64,000 nt of DNA from Ruminococcus sp. (GCF_017549005.1 NZ_JAFYYT010000056.1:105054-169053), one strand, 5' to 3'. Shown: positions 42,640-51,791, counted from the first letter of the stretch. The notes: generated from the letters alone by a model not told the origin. Numbers and translations: made by a program.

Positions 42640-42682
42640 TAGTTAAACTAAAAAATTACATCTTTGCTTAGTTTTCGGGGTC

Positions 42683-44089
42683 TCATTCGACATCCGCAGC
42701 CTCGGGAGCTGCGTTTATCTTGTCAAGATACTTATCAACTGTTGCGTAAATGGATTCGTATGTCTCATTCCACGGTGTTCCTCTTGCAGCCTTTCTAAGA
42801 CTGTCATCAAGAAGCTCGCCGCAGTCGTCGGATATGCCCTTTGATATGTCGATAACAGGATTTTCCTCCGCAAGCTCCTGCATACTATCCTTCATATCGA
42901 GCATTTCCTGTGTCCAACCGTAGTCTTCCAAGAATTGCTTATCAGCAAGTGCCTTTGTGTTCTCGTCCAGATGTGTGAAGCGCTTGCAGTCGAGGTACTT
43001 TGCCACGCCCTCGGGGTTTGAACCGCCGCTCACGAACATATAGGCTTCAAAGCCTGTGGGGATATAATATTCGTCAGCCTTTGGGTCCTTTGGCATAGGT
43101 ACGAAGAACGCATCGTTTCCGAAGGTCTTGCTCCACTGAGCCTTTTCCTTGTAGAACTCATACAAGCCCGAAGGATAGAACAGCGTCTTGCCCTCGCCAA
43201 TATATGCCGGGTGCTCCGTCCAGCCCAGGTCATCACTGCCAATAGCAACATAGCCTTTCTGACTGAGCTCATACATCCAGTTCTGAACACGCTCCATTGA
43301 AGGATTGCCGATATTGCTTATAAGTTTGCCGTTTTCGAGGCTTACGGGCGGAATACCTATGGTATTCATCAGTCCGAACTCGAACCACCAGCCGTCAATG
43401 CCGTACCTCTGATTGGGGATATCGACGTACTGTTCGAGCATACTCTCGAATGCGTCCCAGTCCCATTCGCCCTTTGCGAACAGTTCTGCGGGGTCCTCCA
43501 GACCTGCCTCAGCAACGGTCTTTCGGTTGTAGATCACTCCCACCTTGTCACCGGTAGCCTGAACTCCAGCCATATAGTGTTTGCCGTTCCACATAAAGCT
43601 GTCGTTAAGCTCCTTTACGTCCTCCCACAGGGGAGAACTGAAGTCGATGTAGTCATCGACGGGAGCGAATATCTTTTTTATAGCACCGTTTGGAAAAGCG
43701 TCGAGGTTTCCTCCATAGAAAAAGTCTATGCCCTCGTCGGAGTTTATATACTCCGCAAGCTTGTCATAACGGTTCTGGAATGTACATTTATAATACTTTA
43801 CCGTGCCGCCGTAGCGCTCCTGGAATACTGCAAGATCGGTAGGAACGTTCTTGCCTGTGCCGTCGGGATTGATATCCCAGTCGGAAAGCCACTTTATAAC
43901 ACCGTTTTCAAGTTTGTCGCCTGTAAGAAGGTCAGATTCAGCGGCATTCTTATGTATCTCTTCTCTTACAGAATTATCGAGCTCCTTACTATACTTCGGC
44001 TTCTCGTCCTTGCTGCTGCATGAAAGAAGTGATGCAGGCATTGCAGCTATGAGCAATGCAGAAATGAAATACCTGATTTTTTTCATCAT
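42683..44089 (-). CDS. ABC sugar transporter substrate-binding lipoprotein
   Basis: 468 residues. Lipoprotein signal (SLLSCSSKD, Cys at 24). The remainder is an extracellular solute-binding protein of the oligosaccharide type (family 1): segments GIDFFYGGNLDAFPNG and VGVIYNRKTVAEAGLEDP are typical. No permease or ATPase gene is adjacent, so it must use components elsewhere or act as a receptor. Two ATGs in a row start the gene after AAAGGAG. Ligand probably an oligosaccharide released from plant glycans (inference). Confidence 0.88.
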   Translation of the reverse strand: MMKKIRYFISALLIAAMPASLLSCSSKDEKPKYSKELDNSVREEIHKNAAESDLLTGDKLENGVIKWLSDWDINPDGTGKNVPTDLAVFQERYGGTVKYYKCTFQNRYDKLAEYINSDEGIDFFYGGNLDAFPNGAIKKIFAPVDDYIDFSSPLWEDVKELNDSFMWNGKHYMAGVQATGDKVGVIYNRKTVAEAGLEDPAELFAKGEWDWDAFESMLEQYVDIPNQRYGIDGWWFEFGLMNTIGIPPVSLENGKLISNIGNPSMERVQNWMYELSQKGYVAIGSDDLGWTEHPAYIGEGKTLFYPSGLYEFYKEKAQWSKTFGNDAFFVPMPKDPKADEYYIPTGFEAYMFVSGGSNPEGVAKYLDCKRFTHLDENTKALADKQFLEDYGWTQEMLDMKDSMQELAEENPVIDISKGISDDCGELLDDSLRKAARGTPWNETYESIYATVDKYLDKINAAPEAADVE

Positions 44090-44167
44090 CTAACTCCTTT
44101 TAAGATCGCGCTTTTATTTTTGAACAGACCTTTAATTGCGTTTTTATCAATTATTGCGTTTTTCTTA

Positions 44168-44244
44168 ATTATATCACTTTGTTACTATTTGTGTCAATAT
44201 CTATTTTACATAGATTTTAGGACGATTTATAGTGATATTATCAC
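44168..44244 (-). promoter_or_regulatory. Promoter and upstream palindrome of the binding lipoprotein
   Basis: TTGACA (44197-44192) and TATAAT (44173-44168) on the minus strand, 18 bp apart. A perfect palindrome, GTGATATTATCAC (44232-44244), lies about 35 bp upstream of the -35 box and may be an activator site. Confidence 0.6.
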
Positions 44245-44288
44245 ATATTTCTGATTAAATAAATATCAGAAAGCATCTGTATTACGTA

Positions 44289-44957
44289 CTATTTTTTACA
44301 AATACTGCCTGAAAGTCTGTAGGCGCAGCTGTCTTTCATTGTGCATATCGCACAGCTTCGCCTGCCCCGCTCAACAGGCGAGTCAGAAATGCCGATGACT
44401 GCCGTCACCGACTTTGAAGGGATAAGGAGACTGCTGTCCGTAACTGTCAGTCCTATGCGGCGCTGAGCGTTCAGTGCAAGGAGAAATCCGCGCTGCAGCG
44501 TTATCGGAAGGTCTCCGTAGCCAGGGCTGAACCGCCATGTCCTGTAGGTCGCAGCTTCCCTTGCGAATATCTCCTCCTCCGCCCTGTCGCAGACCTGTTC
44601 TATGGCTGCGCTGCATATGCAGTCAAGTGCGAGAGAATATGCCATATCCGTCACAGCTGCCTGTCGTATGAGCTTATCGGCTTCCTGCGAAAGAGTTGCC
44701 GCAAGGAGCACTGCTTTGTTGCAGCCCTTCATATGACGCTTTATGTCCTCCCCCGTCAGAGGCTCGGACATTGCACTGAGAAGAACTCCACCGTCTGTAA
44801 CGGTCATATCAGTTTCAAGATAGACGTACTTGGGGCGCAGAGTCTCGCGTACCTGCTTTTCCGCCCTGTCAAGGAGCTCCGCAACTGCGCTGTCGGGCTC
44901 GCCCTTTACGCCCATATACCGTGCGGCTTCCGCCTTTGATATCGGCAGCAGCTCCAT
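44289..44957 (-). CDS. Vitamin B12-dependent methionine synthase activation-domain protein
   Basis: 222 residues, a stand-alone version of the C-terminal activation domain of MetH, which binds S-adenosylmethionine for reductive methylation of the cobalamin. Key segment RFSPGYGDLPITLQ and SVTAVIGISDSP; C-terminal Cys group (CAICTMKDSCAY). It overlaps metF by one base. MetH itself is not nearby. Confidence 0.88.
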   Translation of the reverse strand: MELLPISKAEAARYMGVKGEPDSAVAELLDRAEKQVRETLRPKYVYLETDMTVTDGGVLLSAMSEPLTGEDIKRHMKGCNKAVLLAATLSQEADKLIRQAAVTDMAYSLALDCICSAAIEQVCDRAEEEIFAREAATYRTWRFSPGYGDLPITLQRGFLLALNAQRRIGLTVTDSSLLIPSKSVTAVIGISDSPVERGRRSCAICTMKDSCAYRLSGSICKK

Positions 44958-45817
44958 TACGCACCGATTATGCCCGATACGGCTTCGCTTATCTTGCGTG
45001 CAACGTAGGGCTTGTTCATAGTATAGAGATGTATGCCGTCAACTCCGCTCGCCACAAGGTCTACTATCTGGTCTACAGCGTAGGCTATTCCTGCGTCGCA
45101 GAGAGCCTCGGGACTGTGCTCATATCTCGTCATTATACGCACGAACTTCTTCGGCAGACTTGCGCCGCAGGTAGTTACCATACGCTCTATCTGATTTTTG
45201 TTGACAACAGGCATTATTCCTGCCTCTATAGGCACGTTTATACCTGCGATCGCAGCCTTTTCGCGGAACTCGTAAAAGCTGTCGTTATCAAAGAAAAGCT
45301 GGGTTATAAGATGATCGGCGCCTGCCTCCACCTTTTTGCGGAGATTCGTTATATCCTCTATGAGATTTTCTGCGTCGGGGTGACACTCTGGATAGCAGGC
45401 TCCTGCAATGTCGAAGCTGCCCTTTGTCTTTATGTAGCTTATAAGGTCGCTTGCGTGACGGAATTCGTCCACAGGAGGTATATCAGGATTGATATCGCCT
45501 CTCAGTGCGAGTATGTTCTCGATACCGCGCTCCTGCGCCTCGCTGAGCGCTGCGTCGATCTCAGCCCTTGTAAAGTTGATACAGGGCAGATGAAGCATTG
45601 GCGTAATGCCGCTCGCCTTTATTTTTGAAGCTATCTCCAGCGCATATTTGCTGTTTCCGCTGCCGCCTGCGCCAAAGGTTACGCTGATAAAATCGGGCTT
45701 GAGTCCGTTCAGCTCGTCGAGAGTCTCGTATATCACCTCTACAGGGCTCGTCTTTTTGGGTGGGAATACCTCGAATGAGTACACCGTTTTTTGGCCGAAA
45801 AGTTCCTTTATATGCAT
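44957..45817 (-). CDS. metF: Methylenetetrahydrofolate reductase
   Basis: 286 residues, full length. It reduces 5,10-methylene- to 5-methyl-tetrahydrofolate with FAD, feeding methionine synthase. Motifs SFEVFPPK, SVTFGAGGSG, LALRGD and GADHLITQLFFD are present. With the overlapping activation-domain gene it forms a methionine unit. It begins 13 bp after ung. Confidence 0.95.
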   Translation of the reverse strand: MHIKELFGQKTVYSFEVFPPKKTSPVEVIYETLDELNGLKPDFISVTFGAGGSGNSKYALEIASKIKASGITPMLHLPCINFTRAEIDAALSEAQERGIENILALRGDINPDIPPVDEFRHASDLISYIKTKGSFDIAGACYPECHPDAENLIEDITNLRKKVEAGADHLITQLFFDNDSFYEFREKAAIAGINVPIEAGIMPVVNKNQIERMVTTCGASLPKKFVRIMTRYEHSPEALCDAGIAYAVDQIVDLVASGVDGIHLYTMNKPYVARKISEAVSGIIGA

Positions 45818-45830
45818 GATCTGCCCCCGT

Positions 45831-46502
45831 TCAGTCTATTGACCAGTCTATTTCTCCCATGCCCTTTGCGCGGAGAAATGCGTTCGCCTTTGAAAAGTGC
45901 CTGCACCCGAAAAAGCCGTTGTACGCCGAAAGCGGACTGGGATGTGCGGCTTTCAGTACAAGGTGAGCCGGATTTGTTATAAACTGCTGCTTTGCCTTTG
46001 CGTCGCCTCCCCAGAGCATGAATACCATTGGCTTTTCACGCTTGTTCAGGAGCTGTATAACATCTGTGGTGAAGTTCTCCCAGCCTATGCCGTGATGACT
46101 TCTTGCCTGATCGGCACGTACCGTGAGTACGGAATTGAGCAGAAGAACTCCCTCCTGCGCCCATTTTGTCAGCTCGCCGTGCTTGCCGAGGTTGTCGATA
46201 CCTACATCGTCGCGTATCTCCTTGAATATGTTTATCAGCGACGGCGGCGGAGCTACTCCCTTGCGCACGGAAAAACTAAGCCCGTGAGCCTGTCCTTCAC
46301 CGTGATAGGGATCCTGTCCTATTATAACGCATTTTACATCGTTGTACGCCGTGTACTTCATAGCATTGAATATGTCGTACATTCCAGGGTAAATACGCTG
46401 CGTCCTGTATTCGGTTATAAGCGTCTGCCTGAGCTCAAGATAGTATTCCTTGTCAAATTCACCCTTTAAAAGTTCGTCCCAGTCATTGTTGAAATTTACC
46501 AT
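45831..46502 (-). CDS. ung: Uracil-DNA glycosylase, family 1
   Basis: 223 residues. Active-site motif GQDPYHGEGQAHGLSFSV (water-activating Asp) and HPSPLSAYNGFFGCRHF (catalytic His loop) are intact. Removes uracil from DNA. First gene of the ung-metF-activation unit. Confidence 0.97.
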   Translation of the reverse strand: MVNFNNDWDELLKGEFDKEYYLELRQTLITEYRTQRIYPGMYDIFNAMKYTAYNDVKCVIIGQDPYHGEGQAHGLSFSVRKGVAPPPSLINIFKEIRDDVGIDNLGKHGELTKWAQEGVLLLNSVLTVRADQARSHHGIGWENFTTDVIQLLNKREKPMVFMLWGGDAKAKQQFITNPAHLVLKAAHPSPLSAYNGFFGCRHFSKANAFLRAKGMGEIDWSID

Positions 46503-46544
46503 TTTTACACGTCCGTTTCTGTATACAAATACGGGGCAGCTTAT

Positions 46545-46816
46545 GTGTGGTACACATACAAAAGTGTATGTTTATTATTGAGGGAAACCCTTTTGAAAAA
46601 GGGTTCTCCCTCAAACTCCCTTCCTAAAACTTCCAGCTTAAATTTTCCTAAACAGGTCACCCACCCAAAAACTAAAACGCTCTGTACATCTTACAATGGG
46701 CGTCCTGTTTAGGAAAATTTGGGTTAAAAGTCTTTGGAAAGGGGTTCGGGGAAGAACCTTTCCTCAGAAAGGTTTTCCCCGATAAATAAGTATAGGCTTC
46801 TGTATATGTACCGCAC
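46545..46816. mobile_element. 272-bp inverted-repeat element, MITE-like
   Basis: Ends match as inverted repeats: GTGTGGTACACATAC at 46545-46559 and GTATATGTACCGCAC at 46802-46816, 13 of 15 identical when reverse-complemented. Long arms of about 100 bp align throughout and end in a perfect 17-bp pair at the centre (AAATTTTCCTAAACAGG at 46640-46656 against 46704-46720), leaving a 47-bp loop. No reading frame inside. The arms carry GGGAAACCC/GGGTT-type hairpins. No target-site duplication was established. Confidence 0.6.
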
Positions 46817-46832
46817 GTAAGTCGCCCTTTTA

Positions 46833-47375
46833 TCAATTGAACACTGTATCCTCGTAATATTTGAACTTTACGAGGGTATTACGCTTATATGTAAGCGAGC
46901 CCTGCTGATTAAAGGGAATTTTGTCGTAAGCCTCTGCCGAGCACTCTATTTTCAGCTTCTGCCCCTTTCGGGTCACGAAAATAAGCTCATAGTACTCGTC
47001 GACGAGTCTTATCTGCCCCGAGCTTTCGATTATTCTCAGTCGGTCGTCGCTCTTTCTCACAAGGGTAGCCATTTCCACAATAGGCTCGGAGGTGCGCTTC
47101 TGTACGAACTCCTCTTCGGGAGCGGCTCTGCGCTGCGCGGGTGCGGCAGGAGCGCCTCTGTGCGGCGATCCTCCGTCCATTTCCTCCTCAGGCTGTTCCT
47201 CGAGGAATATTGACAGAAACCGTCTGAACTTGCTCTTGCTGCTGAAAAGCAGTATTATCAGTATGAGTATTACAACTATTGCACCTATCAGTATGAGCAG
47301 CTTCTTCAAAGGCGCTGAAATAGCGGTATGATCTGCCGCTGCCATAATGATGATATCGTTTAATAATGAGGTCAT
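46833..47375 (-). CDS. DUF2500-like membrane protein
   Basis: 180 residues. One membrane helix (LLILIGAIVVILILIILLF, 25-45), then an acidic/Pro-Ala-rich linker and a C-terminal beta domain (IRLVDEYYELIFVTRKGQKLKIEC, then QQGSLTYKRNTLVKF) of DUF2500 type. Function unknown. It lies beside the inverted-repeat element; its stop is 16 bp from the element's right end. Confidence 0.6.
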   Translation of the reverse strand: MTSLLNDIIIMAAADHTAISAPLKKLLILIGAIVVILILIILLFSSKSKFRRFLSIFLEEQPEEEMDGGSPHRGAPAAPAQRRAAPEEEFVQKRTSEPIVEMATLVRKSDDRLRIIESSGQIRLVDEYYELIFVTRKGQKLKIECSAEAYDKIPFNQQGSLTYKRNTLVKFKYYEDTVFN

Positions 47376-47584
47376 TTCTTTTTCTGCGCCAAAAGCGCAG
47401 CTCCTTTCGTTTATGGGCTCTTTATTGCAGGAGCTCCACTTATAATTATATATTGTCCTTTATATTATAATATATTTTTGCTATTTTTGCAAGTTTTTAA
47501 TTGCAAATTTTTTGAAAACACGCAGTATCAGGTGAATTGAAAGGGTGCATGGTATACGTAAGCCAGCAACTTAAACTTATCATC

Positions 47585-47613
47585 TTGCATTTTGAGCTTT
47601 TTTGTGTTATAAT
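47585..47613 (+). promoter_or_regulatory. Promoter of the ttcA-like gene
   Basis: TTGCAT (47585-47590) and a perfect TATAAT (47608-47613), 17 bp apart. Confidence 0.65.
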
Positions 47614-47641
47614 CAATCGAATACGATTTACGGAGGACATT

Positions 47642-48388
47642 ATGCAGAAAATTCTCGGTTATATGCGAAAAGCTATTCAGGAATACGGACTCATAAGCGA
47701 CGGCGACCGCATTCTTGCAGGCATTTCGGGCGGCAAGGACAGCCTTGTGCTGATGCAGGGGCTTATACTCCTCAGGCGCTTTATCGGTATAGATTATGAA
47801 GTCGTGGGAGTTACCCTCGACATGGGCTTCAAGGACAGAAAGCCCGACTTCTCCCCTGTTGCGGAGCTTTGCAGCAGTCAGGGCGTGGAGTACCACGTTA
47901 TCCCCACTCAGATAGGCGAAATAGTCTTTGATGTGCGTAAGGAGCCAAGTCCGTGCAGTCTCTGCGCGAGAATGCGCCGCGGAGCTCTTCACGACGCCGC
48001 AAACGAGCTGGGCTGCAACAAGGTGGCTCTCGGTCACAACTACGACGACGCTGTCGAGACCTTTGTAATGAACCTGTTTACTGAGGGGCGTATCGGCTGC
48101 TTTTCGCCAAGCACCTACCTCACTCATAAGAAAGTCACCGTTATCCGGCCGCTTGTGCTCGCTCCCGAAAAGGAAATACGCCGAGCCGCCCGCAAAAACG
48201 AGCTTCCCGTTGTGAAGTCTGTCTGTCCTGCGGACGGACACACAAACAGGCAGAAAACCAAGGAATTCCTTGCAGACATGGAGCGTAAAGACCACGGCTT
48301 CAAGGACAGGCTCTTCGGCGCCATGAAACGTGCCAACGTTGACGGCTGGGGCGGTATTGATTACACTCCGCCTGCAAAAAAAGACTAA
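47642..48388 (+). CDS. TtcA-like tRNA 2-thiolation enzyme
   Basis: 248 residues from the ATG at 47642 (GGAGG 7 nt upstream). PP-loop ATPase: GISGGKDSLVLMQG, the CSLCARMRR Cys pair and ALGHNYDDAVETFVMNLF. TtcA thiolates cytidine 32 of tRNA using a [4Fe-4S] cluster; close relatives act on other positions, so the target base is not certain. Confidence 0.88.
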   Translation: MQKILGYMRKAIQEYGLISDGDRILAGISGGKDSLVLMQGLILLRRFIGIDYEVVGVTLDMGFKDRKPDFSPVAELCSSQGVEYHVIPTQIGEIVFDVRKEPSPCSLCARMRRGALHDAANELGCNKVALGHNYDDAVETFVMNLFTEGRIGCFSPSTYLTHKKVTVIRPLVLAPEKEIRRAARKNELPVVKSVCPADGHTNRQKTKEFLADMERKDHGFKDRLFGAMKRANVDGWGGIDYTPPAKKD

Positions 48389-48389
48389 A

Positions 48390-48414
48390 AAAGGCTCTCC
48401 AATGGAGAGCCTTT
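48390..48414. terminator. Bidirectional terminator between ttcA-like and scaE
   Basis: AAAGGCTCTCCA/TGGAGAGCCTTT with A and T runs on the outside; it can end both convergent units. Confidence 0.85.
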
Positions 48415-48443
48415 AATATTCAGTATGAATGGGGACTAATTAA

Positions 48444-49322
48444 TTAGTCTTCCTTCTTTCTGAGAGCAAATGCTGTACCTACAGCGATTGCAAGACCTGC
48501 AACTGCGAGACCTGCACCCTGAACACCTGTCTTAGGTGAGTTGCCAGCCTTAGTTGTTGTCTTAGCAGCTGTTGTTGTAGTTGTAGTTGTTGAAGCCTTA
48601 GATGTAGTAGCTGAAGATGTAGATGTAGTTGTTGTTGTAGATGTTGTTGTAGTTGTTGTAGTTGTAGTAGTTGTAGTACTAGTTGTTGTTGTTGTTGGGC
48701 CCTTAACCTGGATACCACCCTGAACGATACCGTTTGTGAATACCCATGCCTGCATGAGCTGACCCTCTTCGTTCTGGTCAACGTTTGTGAAGAGGTCCTT
48801 AGCGTTCTCTGTGCTCTTGTAAGCGATCTCTACAGGGAAGAAGTCGCCGCCCTTAGCATCAGCAGGAAGCTTAAGGTCAAATGTCCAAAGAACACCGTCG
48901 TTACCGCTGTCCTTATCTGCAGATGTAGTTACGAAGAAACCGTTATTTCCGTCCTTCTCTTCTGTATAGCTGAGCTTCTTACCAGCGTCGCCTTTTTCAG
49001 CGTACTCACCGTCTCTCTGAACGAGCTCGAGTCTCTCATCGAACTGTACGTGGAGACCTGTAGGAGCATACTTGCCAGCAGCACCCTCAACGCTGAGGTT
49101 AAGAGTTACAGTTGAACCAGCAGCTGAAGCTTCGTCAACTTCCTTTGTCTCAATTGTAAGTGTAGGCTTAACTGTAGCCTTTGTAGGATCTAAACCTGCT
49201 AAGTCATAATCCTGACCAGCAGCCTTGGCAGCAAATGCTACCATAGCTGTACTTGAAACTGCTACAGCTGAAACAGCGAGTGCTGCAATAACACTCTTGA
49301 ATGCATTCTTCTTCATTGTCAT
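48444..49322 (-). CDS. scaE: Cell-wall-anchored cohesin protein ScaE
   Basis: 292 residues. Signal peptide 1-33. One cohesin at about 45-205 (GKYAPTGLHVQFDERL, then AWVFTNGIVQGG). Thr/Ser linker 206-255. C-terminal sortase signal with SPKTG in place of LPXTG, then a helix (AGLAVAGLAIAVGTAFAL) and RKKED. ScaE in R. flavefaciens is fixed to the peptidoglycan and binds the X-dockerins of ScaB and CttA, tying the cellulosome and a cellulose-binding protein to the cell. Last gene of the cluster; AAAGGAAA precedes the ATG. Confidence 0.93.
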   Translation of the reverse strand: MTMKKNAFKSVIAALAVSAVAVSSTAMVAFAAKAAGQDYDLAGLDPTKATVKPTLTIETKEVDEASAAGSTVTLNLSVEGAAGKYAPTGLHVQFDERLELVQRDGEYAEKGDAGKKLSYTEEKDGNNGFFVTTSADKDSGNDGVLWTFDLKLPADAKGGDFFPVEIAYKSTENAKDLFTNVDQNEEGQLMQAWVFTNGIVQGGIQVKGPTTTTTSTTTTTTTTTTTTSTTTTTSTSSATTSKASTTTTTTTAAKTTTKAGNSPKTGVQGAGLAVAGLAIAVGTAFALRKKED

Positions 49323-49354
49323 TATTTCCTTTCAGATATAATTTATATATGTTC

Positions 49355-49378
49355 TCTGCCGCCGCTAACGGCGGCAGA
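49355..49378 (-). other. Strong intercistronic hairpin between cttA and scaE
   Basis: TCTGCCGCCG/CGGCGGCAGA: a perfect 10-bp, GC-rich stem with a 4-nt loop, without a T run. In the mRNA it would stand between cttA and scaE, where it could stop 3' to 5' decay or mark a processing site. Confidence 0.7.
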
Positions 49379-49409
49379 TTAAACATTCATTTGGTTTTAG
49401 CGAATGAGA

Positions 49410-51791
49410 TCACGACTCATCCTGTGCTTTTTCCTGAGCGTCCTTGTTTTCGTTAGGATCAGGAGTGATCTTGTCAACGATGTCCCAGAGCTGCTTGTTT
49501 GTCATGCTATCATAGTCAGAAGAAGATCTCTTAGCGTAGAACTTGAGGATCCTTGAAGCATCGACAGCGTCGCAGGTTCTGTTGATCTTTCTTGTGAATC
49601 TTGTTACAGGCTTGTCAGCACCGGTCTGAACGTCGCTGAGGAATGCAGCGAGATCGTCATACGAGCTGCTCGGGTTGTTCTTGAGTATCTCATTGTTTGA
49701 AAGCTTTGTATCCGCAGGCTTATTACCTGTTGAAAGGGCTGCATAGTAACGGAGCACGAGTGAAGCATCAGCTGCATCTGCAATACCGTCGAGGTTTGTA
49801 TCGCCCTTAACGCCGATGTAAACCTTCATTGTGAAAGGATCACCGACTGAGTCTGTAACTACCTCACCGTTGTAGTAAACGGGTATCTCATACTTAAAGG
49901 TCTTGTTTTCCTTGTTGTATGTGTTTGCAGGTGTTGCAGTACCGAATGTGATAAGGTTCATGTCTGCGTCTACAACAGCATTTTCCTTCTCAGCAACGAT
50001 AACCTTGTTGCCGTCCTTATCAACGTAGCCTTCCTGATACTTACCGTGGATCTTAGCGTCCTTGATCTGTGACTTGTCGAAAGCTTCCTCAATGCTGTAA
50101 TAGAATGAGTACTGCTCTACACTAGCCTCTAAGTAAGCGTTAAGAACTGTAGTTGTCACAACAGGCTCTGTTGTAGTAGTTGTTGTTGTGGTGGATGTGC
50201 TTGTATCAGAACCGCCCTTACCTGTAGTTGTGGTAGTGGTTGTTGTAGTTGTTGTTGTTGTGGAAGTTGTAGTTGTGTTTGTCTGAAGAACTCTCTCGAG
50301 CTGGAAATCAGCAGAACCGAACTTCTCTTCCTTTACGTTTGTAAGGTCGCCCTTTGCAGTGAGCTTCTTGTATGAGCTTTCATATGTATAGCCCTGCTTT
50401 GCAAGGGATTCCTTAAGCTCCTTGACTTCCTTTTCGCTGTCGGGGAATATAGCGATTGCTGTTCCCTTAGCGCCGTTTGTATCAACACTGATGTTCATAA
50501 GGCTGTCAGCGAACTGACCAAGCTCGTTAGCTGTGATGCTGAACTTGTTGTTTGCAACGTTCATAGCCTTCTCATAGTACTTGAGAACTGTGCTGTTTGC
50601 TGCGATATCAGTAGCTGTAGCGGGGAGCTGCTTGTTGATGCCGAGCTCCTTGTAGTACTTGTTGTTTGTGAGCTTATCGTTAGCATAAGAGATTGCATCA
50701 GGAACTGAAGCAAATGTCTTTGAGTGTGCACCGGCATTCAGGAGCTTTGTTACTCCGTTGTCTGCCTTTGTAGCAGCCTTGATGAACTTGTCAAGTTTCT
50801 CGTCGTACTTGCCCTGAATCGAATCTGCAAGGCTTGCGTCGAAGCTCTTCTTGATTCCCTCGTCGCCTGTCTTCTTGATGGACTCTAAAGCTGTCTTAGC
50901 GAACTCAGGAAGCTGTCCGAGGTAATATGTCTTACCGTCGTTGCACTTGTAGGTGAAATCAGCTGTAACTGTTGTACCATACTTGAGGTCAGAGCCGTTG
51001 ATAACGAGCTTGAACGTACCGCCGATCTTTGTCTTTGAGAAATCGATGTCGCTGAACTTGATAGAAACATAGTCCTGGCTGATGTTCTTGATAGTATCGT
51101 TATCGATCTTAGCACCTTCAAGCTTTACTTCACCAAGAGTCTTTACTTCCTCATTTGCAAGATCCGGAATTTCATACTTCTCCGCGAGTTCCTTACGTGT
51201 ATCCATATCGATGGTTGTAAGGTCGAGGTTCTTGAGGTCCTCAATGTCAACGCCCTCGGGAAGGAGTGAAAGATCCAGTCCCTCAGGGATCTTCGGAGCC
51301 ATCTGACGTCCGGGAGCAGCCTGTGGTGCGGGCTTTGAAGAATCCATCTCGCTCTTGATGATCTCATTGAAATCAGGCTCTTCGATCTCGCCCTCGATTG
51401 TGAGGTTAAGATTCTCGTCGAGCTTGTATGTCACATTCTTGATGAGATCAAGTGCATACTCTGCAACATCCTTATACTGACCGGCATTGTTAATGATCTT
51501 CTCGGAATACTCCTTGATATCAATTGTTCCGGACTTTTCGCCCTGTCCAGCCATACCCTGTGTTAATTTCTTGTTCCACTTGGACACTGTCTCGTCTGCA
51601 GGGATATAAAGAATATCTTCAAGTGTTACACCTTTTTCTTCTGCCTGTACTTGTGCAGTTCCCTTTACCGCATTGATTGATACAGCATTTGTGAATGTTG
51701 GACACTGTGTGAGAGTCAGCGGAACAGCTGCTGCTGCTGCGATTGCTCTCTTGAATAATGAGTTCTTCATTGTTCTATACCTCTCTAACAT
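49410..51791 (-). CDS. cttA: Cellulose-binding protein CttA with X-module and dockerin
   Basis: 793 residues. Signal peptide within 1-37. The large region to about 505 is Lys-rich with two apparent beta-rich parts and corresponds in position to the cellulose-binding modules of R. flavefaciens CttA. Thr-rich linker about 505-545. X-module 550-660 and dockerin 660-775. The first calcium loop is intact (GDTNLDGIADAADAS); the second is degenerate (NRTCDAVDAS) and separated by a long insert, as known for this type. CttA attaches cells to cellulose through ScaE. An ATG at 51770 is an alternative start. Own promoter. Confidence 0.9.
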   Translation of the reverse strand: MLERYRTMKNSLFKRAIAAAAAVPLTLTQCPTFTNAVSINAVKGTAQVQAEEKGVTLEDILYIPADETVSKWNKKLTQGMAGQGEKSGTIDIKEYSEKIINNAGQYKDVAEYALDLIKNVTYKLDENLNLTIEGEIEEPDFNEIIKSEMDSSKPAPQAAPGRQMAPKIPEGLDLSLLPEGVDIEDLKNLDLTTIDMDTRKELAEKYEIPDLANEEVKTLGEVKLEGAKIDNDTIKNISQDYVSIKFSDIDFSKTKIGGTFKLVINGSDLKYGTTVTADFTYKCNDGKTYYLGQLPEFAKTALESIKKTGDEGIKKSFDASLADSIQGKYDEKLDKFIKAATKADNGVTKLLNAGAHSKTFASVPDAISYANDKLTNNKYYKELGINKQLPATATDIAANSTVLKYYEKAMNVANNKFSITANELGQFADSLMNISVDTNGAKGTAIAIFPDSEKEVKELKESLAKQGYTYESSYKKLTAKGDLTNVKEEKFGSADFQLERVLQTNTTTTSTTTTTTTTTTTTTGKGGSDTSTSTTTTTTTTEPVVTTTVLNAYLEASVEQYSFYYSIEEAFDKSQIKDAKIHGKYQEGYVDKDGNKVIVAEKENAVVDADMNLITFGTATPANTYNKENKTFKYEIPVYYNGEVVTDSVGDPFTMKVYIGVKGDTNLDGIADAADASLVLRYYAALSTGNKPADTKLSNNEILKNNPSSSYDDLAAFLSDVQTGADKPVTRFTRKINRTCDAVDASRILKFYAKRSSSDYDSMTNKQLWDIVDKITPDPNENKDAQEKAQDES

